Origin: Bacteroidota bacterium | Lineage (GTDB): Bacteria; Bacteroidota; Bacteroidia; Bacteroidales; UBA1715 | DNA: 9,904 bases | Assembly (NCBI GenBank): GCA_029266015.1 | Contig: JAJUFK010000076.1 | Location: 1-9,904, forward strand | Direction of reading: 5' to 3' | Shown: piece after piece, positions 8,122 through 9,904 of the stretch | Position numbering within the stretch: position 1 is the first letter of the stretch | How the letters are laid out: the number at the start of each line of letters is the position of its first letter | Position numbers and translations under genes: made by a program | The notes under the pieces: model-generated | Seen by the model: the letters and a program-made list of their open reading frames with translations, nothing else | What the model was told of the DNA's origin: nothing | Database searches by the model: none

Positions 8122-8163
8122 TATAAAAAAAAGGGGAACATAGTTGTTCCCCTTTTTTTTATA
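8122..8163. terminator. Bidirectional terminator between lipoprotein gene and hsp20
   Basis: A perfect 19 bp stem (8122-8140 with 8145-8163) has a GGGGAACA/TGTTCCCC core, a 4 nt loop (TAGT), an A-run on the left arm and eight Ts on the right. Read from either strand it gives a GC core followed by a U-run. It lies 13 bp after the lipoprotein stop and 29 bp after the end of the convergent hsp20 gene, so it should stop both transcripts. Confidence 0.93.
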
Positions 8164-8192
8164 CTCACTCAATTACCTCTATTCACACACAA

Positions 8193-8630
8193 TTAGTGAA
8201 TTTCAATCATACGTGCTGGTTTTGGTTTTACCTCTTCGCGTTTAGGAATAGTAAGTGTTAATATTCCTTTGTCATAATGAGCCTCCACTTTTTCAGCATC
8301 TACTAATTCTTGCGGAATATTAAATCTGCGAGTAAATGAAGAATACGCAAACTCTTTTCTGGTAACTTGTCCTTTTTCTTCTTGTTTTTCTTCTTTTTTC
8401 TCAACTGCTATAGTAAGCATTTCATTTTCAATAGTTACCGAAAAATCAGATTTTTCGTAACCCGGTGCCGCCACTTCAATTTTGTAACCATTTTCATCTT
8501 CATGAATATTTACCGCAGGAACTGTAGAATTTACGCGTTCTCTCATTGGTAACCAATTAGTTCCCCAAAAGTCATCTAACATCGAGTGAAATGTTGGGTA
8601 CAATCCGTTTGTTGTTTTTACTAGTGTCAT
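8193..8630 (-). CDS. hsp20: Small heat shock protein, Hsp20/alpha-crystallin family
   Basis: This 145-residue ATP-independent cytoplasmic chaperone forms oligomers and holds unfolding proteins for refolding by DnaK/ClpB. A short N-terminal arm (residues 1-33, with MLDDFWG) precedes the alpha-crystallin domain (about 35-130). That domain starts at VPAVNIHEDENGYKIEVAAPG, has a charged Lys/Glu/Gln-rich loop (about 77-86), and ends with the family signature DKGILTLTIPK. The C-terminal tail contains the I-x-I anchor as Ile142-Glu-Ile144 in MIEIH. Length and layout are normal for bacterial class A sHSPs. The gene stands alone on the minus strand, convergent to the lipoprotein gene and divergent from rnr. 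It is the only gene in the window with a canonical Shine-Dalgarno, preceded by a very A-rich leader. The ATG at 8630-8628 is well supported by that site. Confidence 0.97.
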   Translation of the reverse strand: MTLVKTTNGLYPTFHSMLDDFWGTNWLPMRERVNSTVPAVNIHEDENGYKIEVAAPGYEKSDFSVTIENEMLTIAVEKKEEKQEEKGQVTRKEFAYSSFTRRFNIPQELVDAEKVEAHYDKGILTLTIPKREEVKPKPARMIEIH

Positions 8631-8640
8631 ATCTTCTGCA

Positions 8641-8648
8641 CTCCTTTC
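8641..8648 (-). promoter_or_regulatory. Canonical Shine-Dalgarno of hsp20
   Basis: Read on the minus strand, this is GAAAGGAG ending 10 nt before the hsp20 ATG. It matches the anti-Shine-Dalgarno core well. The other starts in the window (xth, amt, glnK, symporter, lipoprotein, rnr) have no comparable purine box, as expected for Bacteroidota, so the site stands out and also fixes the start. Confidence 0.8.
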
Positions 8649-8762
8649 TTTTTATATTTTTTATATTTTTTATTTTTTTAATTTTCATTTTCTGTGGTGG
8701 GTGTTTTCAAAATAAATACCGAAATTATATTTTTTTATAAAAATCTAAAAATCAATTCGTTA

Positions 8763-8980
8763 ACAATATTTTTATAAAATGACATATTGTCGTTAAAAAG
8801 CGATTTGTGGTGTCATATTGACAATATTAAAGATATTTGAAATATATTAACAATTAAAAATCAAATAGTTACAAAAAAAAATTAACTATATATTGTTTTA
8901 TGCCATTATTGTAAACAATATTTCGTAATAAAATATTACAAAAGCATACTACAATACTCACGAATATTTTGTATTATTGT
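8763..8980. repeat. Cluster of eight TATTGT/ACAATA hexamers
   Basis: TATTGT occurs at 8785, 8891, 8907 and 8975, and its reverse complement ACAATA at 8763, 8821, 8915 and 8951 (first-base positions). Two copies form the near-gapless palindrome TATTGT-AA-ACAATA (8907-8920), and 8816-8826 reads TATTG-A-CAATA. The density looks higher than chance even for this base composition, but no known regulator is recognised. Confidence 0.45.
8780..8823. promoter_or_regulatory. Twin operator-like dyads between hsp20 and rnr
   Basis: GACA-TAT-TGTC (8781-8791) and TGTCA-TAT-TGACA (8811-8823) are perfect inverted repeats around the same TAT centre. Their centres are 31 bp apart, close to three helical turns, and both contain CATATTG in the same orientation. 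They lie about 150-195 bp upstream of hsp20 and about 180-225 bp upstream of rnr. They do not match CIRCE or HAIR heat-shock operators. Function is inferred from symmetry and spacing only. Confidence 0.45.
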
Positions 8981-9004
8981 TATTATAGATTTAAACGTTT
9001 ACCT

Positions 9005-9904
9005 ATGACAAAAAAAAACAAAGGATATACTTATGCTAATGCATTGCCAATTCCAACAGAAATTATTCAATTATTACGAAAAAATCCTCGTAAACCATAC
9101 AATGTAAAGGAAATTGCAACAAAGTTGGGAATAAACAATAAAGAAGGCAAACATGCTGTTGAATTCCATTTGGAAAAACTATTGCAACAAAATGAAATAG
9201 AAGAAACTCAGCATGGAAAATATCGTTTAATTACTAAAGGTGGTTATATTATAGGAAAGGTAGATTTAACTGCATACGGCACTGCATATGTTATAAGCCC
9301 GGAATCTAAAGAAGACATCTTTATTTCATCATCAAATCTTAATCATGCACTCAATGGCGATACCGTAAAAGTGTATTTGTTTGCAAAGAATCCAAATCGC
9401 AGACCCGAAGGTGAAGTAATTGAAATACTTGAACAAGGTAAACGAGAATTTGTGGGTATTATAGAAAAAAATAAACACTACGCATTTGTAATTGTTGACA
9501 AAAAACAAATACCATTCGATATTTTTGTTGCTCAAGAACATACCAAAGGGGCAAAAGACGGACAAAAAGTTATAGTTCGCATAACCGAATGGCCACGCAA
9601 AGCAAAAAATCCTATAGGTGAAGTCATAGAAGTTTTAGGTGATGTAGGTAACAATGAAACCGAAATGCATGCTATACTTGCAGAATTTGACCTACCCTAT
9701 CGCTTTTCAAAAGAAGTTGAAGATTTTGCTGCTACATTACCCGAAGAAATTAGTGAAAAAGAAATTGCAAAACGCCAAGACTTTAGACCTATTACAACCT
9801 TTACTATTGACCCCGAAGACGCAAAAGATTTTGACGATGCTTTATCAATAGAATTTTTAGAAAACAACACATATAAAATTGGTGTTCATATAGCCGATGT
9901 TACC
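9005..9904 (+). CDS. rnr: Ribonuclease R (3' partial, runs off the window)
   Basis: This is a 3'-5' processive exoribonuclease that degrades structured RNA, takes part in RNA quality control and is cold/stress-induced in other bacteria. Only the first 300 codons are present; no stop occurs before the edge. Seen in order: a Lys-rich start, a winged-helix domain (about residues 18-78, with YNVKEIATKLGI and HGKYRLI), two OB-fold cold-shock-like domains (about 80-215, with GTAYVISPESKEDIFI and ITEWPRKAKNP), then the start of the RNB catalytic domain. The RNB signature DPEDAKDFDDALS begins at residue 269 and has all catalytic aspartates, Asp269, Asp275, Asp277 and Asp278, matching Asp272/278/280/281 of E. 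coli RNase R. The N-terminal helix-turn-helix favours RNase R over RNase II. The ATG at 9005 has no Shine-Dalgarno and follows a TAAACGTTTA palindrome. Confidence 0.95.
   Translation, partial: MTKKNKGYTYANALPIPTEIIQLLRKNPRKPYNVKEIATKLGINNKEGKHAVEFHLEKLLQQNEIEETQHGKYRLITKGGYIIGKVDLTAYGTAYVISPESKEDIFISSSNLNHALNGDTVKVYLFAKNPNRRPEGEVIEILEQGKREFVGIIEKNKHYAFVIVDKKQIPFDIFVAQEHTKGAKDGQKVIVRITEWPRKAKNPIGEVIEVLGDVGNNETEMHAILAEFDLPYRFSKEVEDFAATLPEEISEKEIAKRQDFRPITTFTIDPEDAKDFDDALSIEFLENNTYKIGVHIADVT

Larger units (their letters stand above)
8631..9004. other. Divergent hsp20/rnr intergenic region (374 bp)
   Basis: No coding or RNA gene is seen in this very AT-rich spacer. Next to hsp20, on the minus strand, lies an A-rich leader with a repeated AAAAAATATA-like unit (about 8648-8688). 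The middle carries two GACA/TGTC-type dyads (8780-8823). The right half holds the palindromes TATTGTAAACAATA (8907-8920) and TAAACGTTTA (8992-9001), the latter ending 3 bp before the rnr ATG. Promoters are not clear. On the minus strand TTATTTTG (8715-8708) is one mismatch from TAnnTTTG, and on the plus strand TATTATTG (8972-8979) is also one mismatch away. Neither has a convincing -33 box. Confidence 0.7.

Noticed and set aside
8367..8552. Plus-strand open frame starting MSFFFLFFFFFLN opposite hsp20
   Set aside because: It is the antisense image of the Lys/Glu-rich loop of Hsp20, and the Phe run is an artefact of that composition.
8640..8830. CIRCE or sigma-54 type heat-shock promoter for hsp20
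   Set aside because: No TTAGCACTC-N9-GAGTGCTAA repeat and no TGGC/TTGC pair at -24/-12 spacing was found.
9332..9851. Open frames on the minus strand (9332-9565) and in another plus frame (9654-9851)
   Set aside because: Both overlap the RNase R gene, which has clear domains through this stretch.

Overview
The window is AT-rich and looks like part of a Bacteroidota chromosome, probably Bacteroidales or a near relative. The evidence is a large two-component-regulator-type beta-propeller protein, a lipoprotein with a Fibrobacter-paralogous (FISUMP-type) domain, -7 promoter boxes of the TAnnTTTG type, and almost no Shine-Dalgarno sequences. The gene content is mostly ordinary. No tRNA, rRNA, CRISPR array, insertion sequence or phage gene was seen.

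Layout. (1) The left end cuts into a long plus-strand gene for a sensor: propeller repeats, a Y_Y_Y domain, one membrane helix, a coiled coil and a SpoIIE/PP2C-type phosphatase. It is followed after 6 bp by an exodeoxyribonuclease III (xth) gene. (2) After a 175 bp spacer with a good Bacteroidota-type promoter comes an ammonium pair: an Amt transporter with a signal peptide, then a P-II protein. The pair ends at a strong hairpin terminator. (3) A second TAnnTTTG box precedes a GPH/MelB-type cation:sugar symporter, with a FISUMP-domain lipoprotein 16 bp behind it. (4) A long perfect hairpin with T-runs on both strands separates this pair from a convergent Hsp20 gene on the minus strand. (5) A 374 bp very AT-rich spacer lies between hsp20 and a divergent RNase R gene, which runs off the right edge. 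That spacer holds two dyads 31 bp apart and a cluster of TATTGT/ACAATA hexamers that no gene explains.

How the genes work together. Amt imports ammonium. The P-II trimer probably plugs its cytoplasmic face when ATP/ADP and 2-oxoglutarate signal nitrogen sufficiency, but its T-loop lacks the tyrosine that is uridylylated in enteric bacteria. The sensor would convert an extracytoplasmic signal into dephosphorylation of a cytoplasmic partner, typically a STAS-domain antagonist, which is not encoded here. Hsp20 and RNase R are both stress-related in other bacteria and share one upstream region, so joint control is possible but unproven.

No clearly new multi-gene system was found. The most useful leads are the hsp20/rnr spacer, the single canonical Shine-Dalgarno at hsp20, and the altered P-II T-loop.
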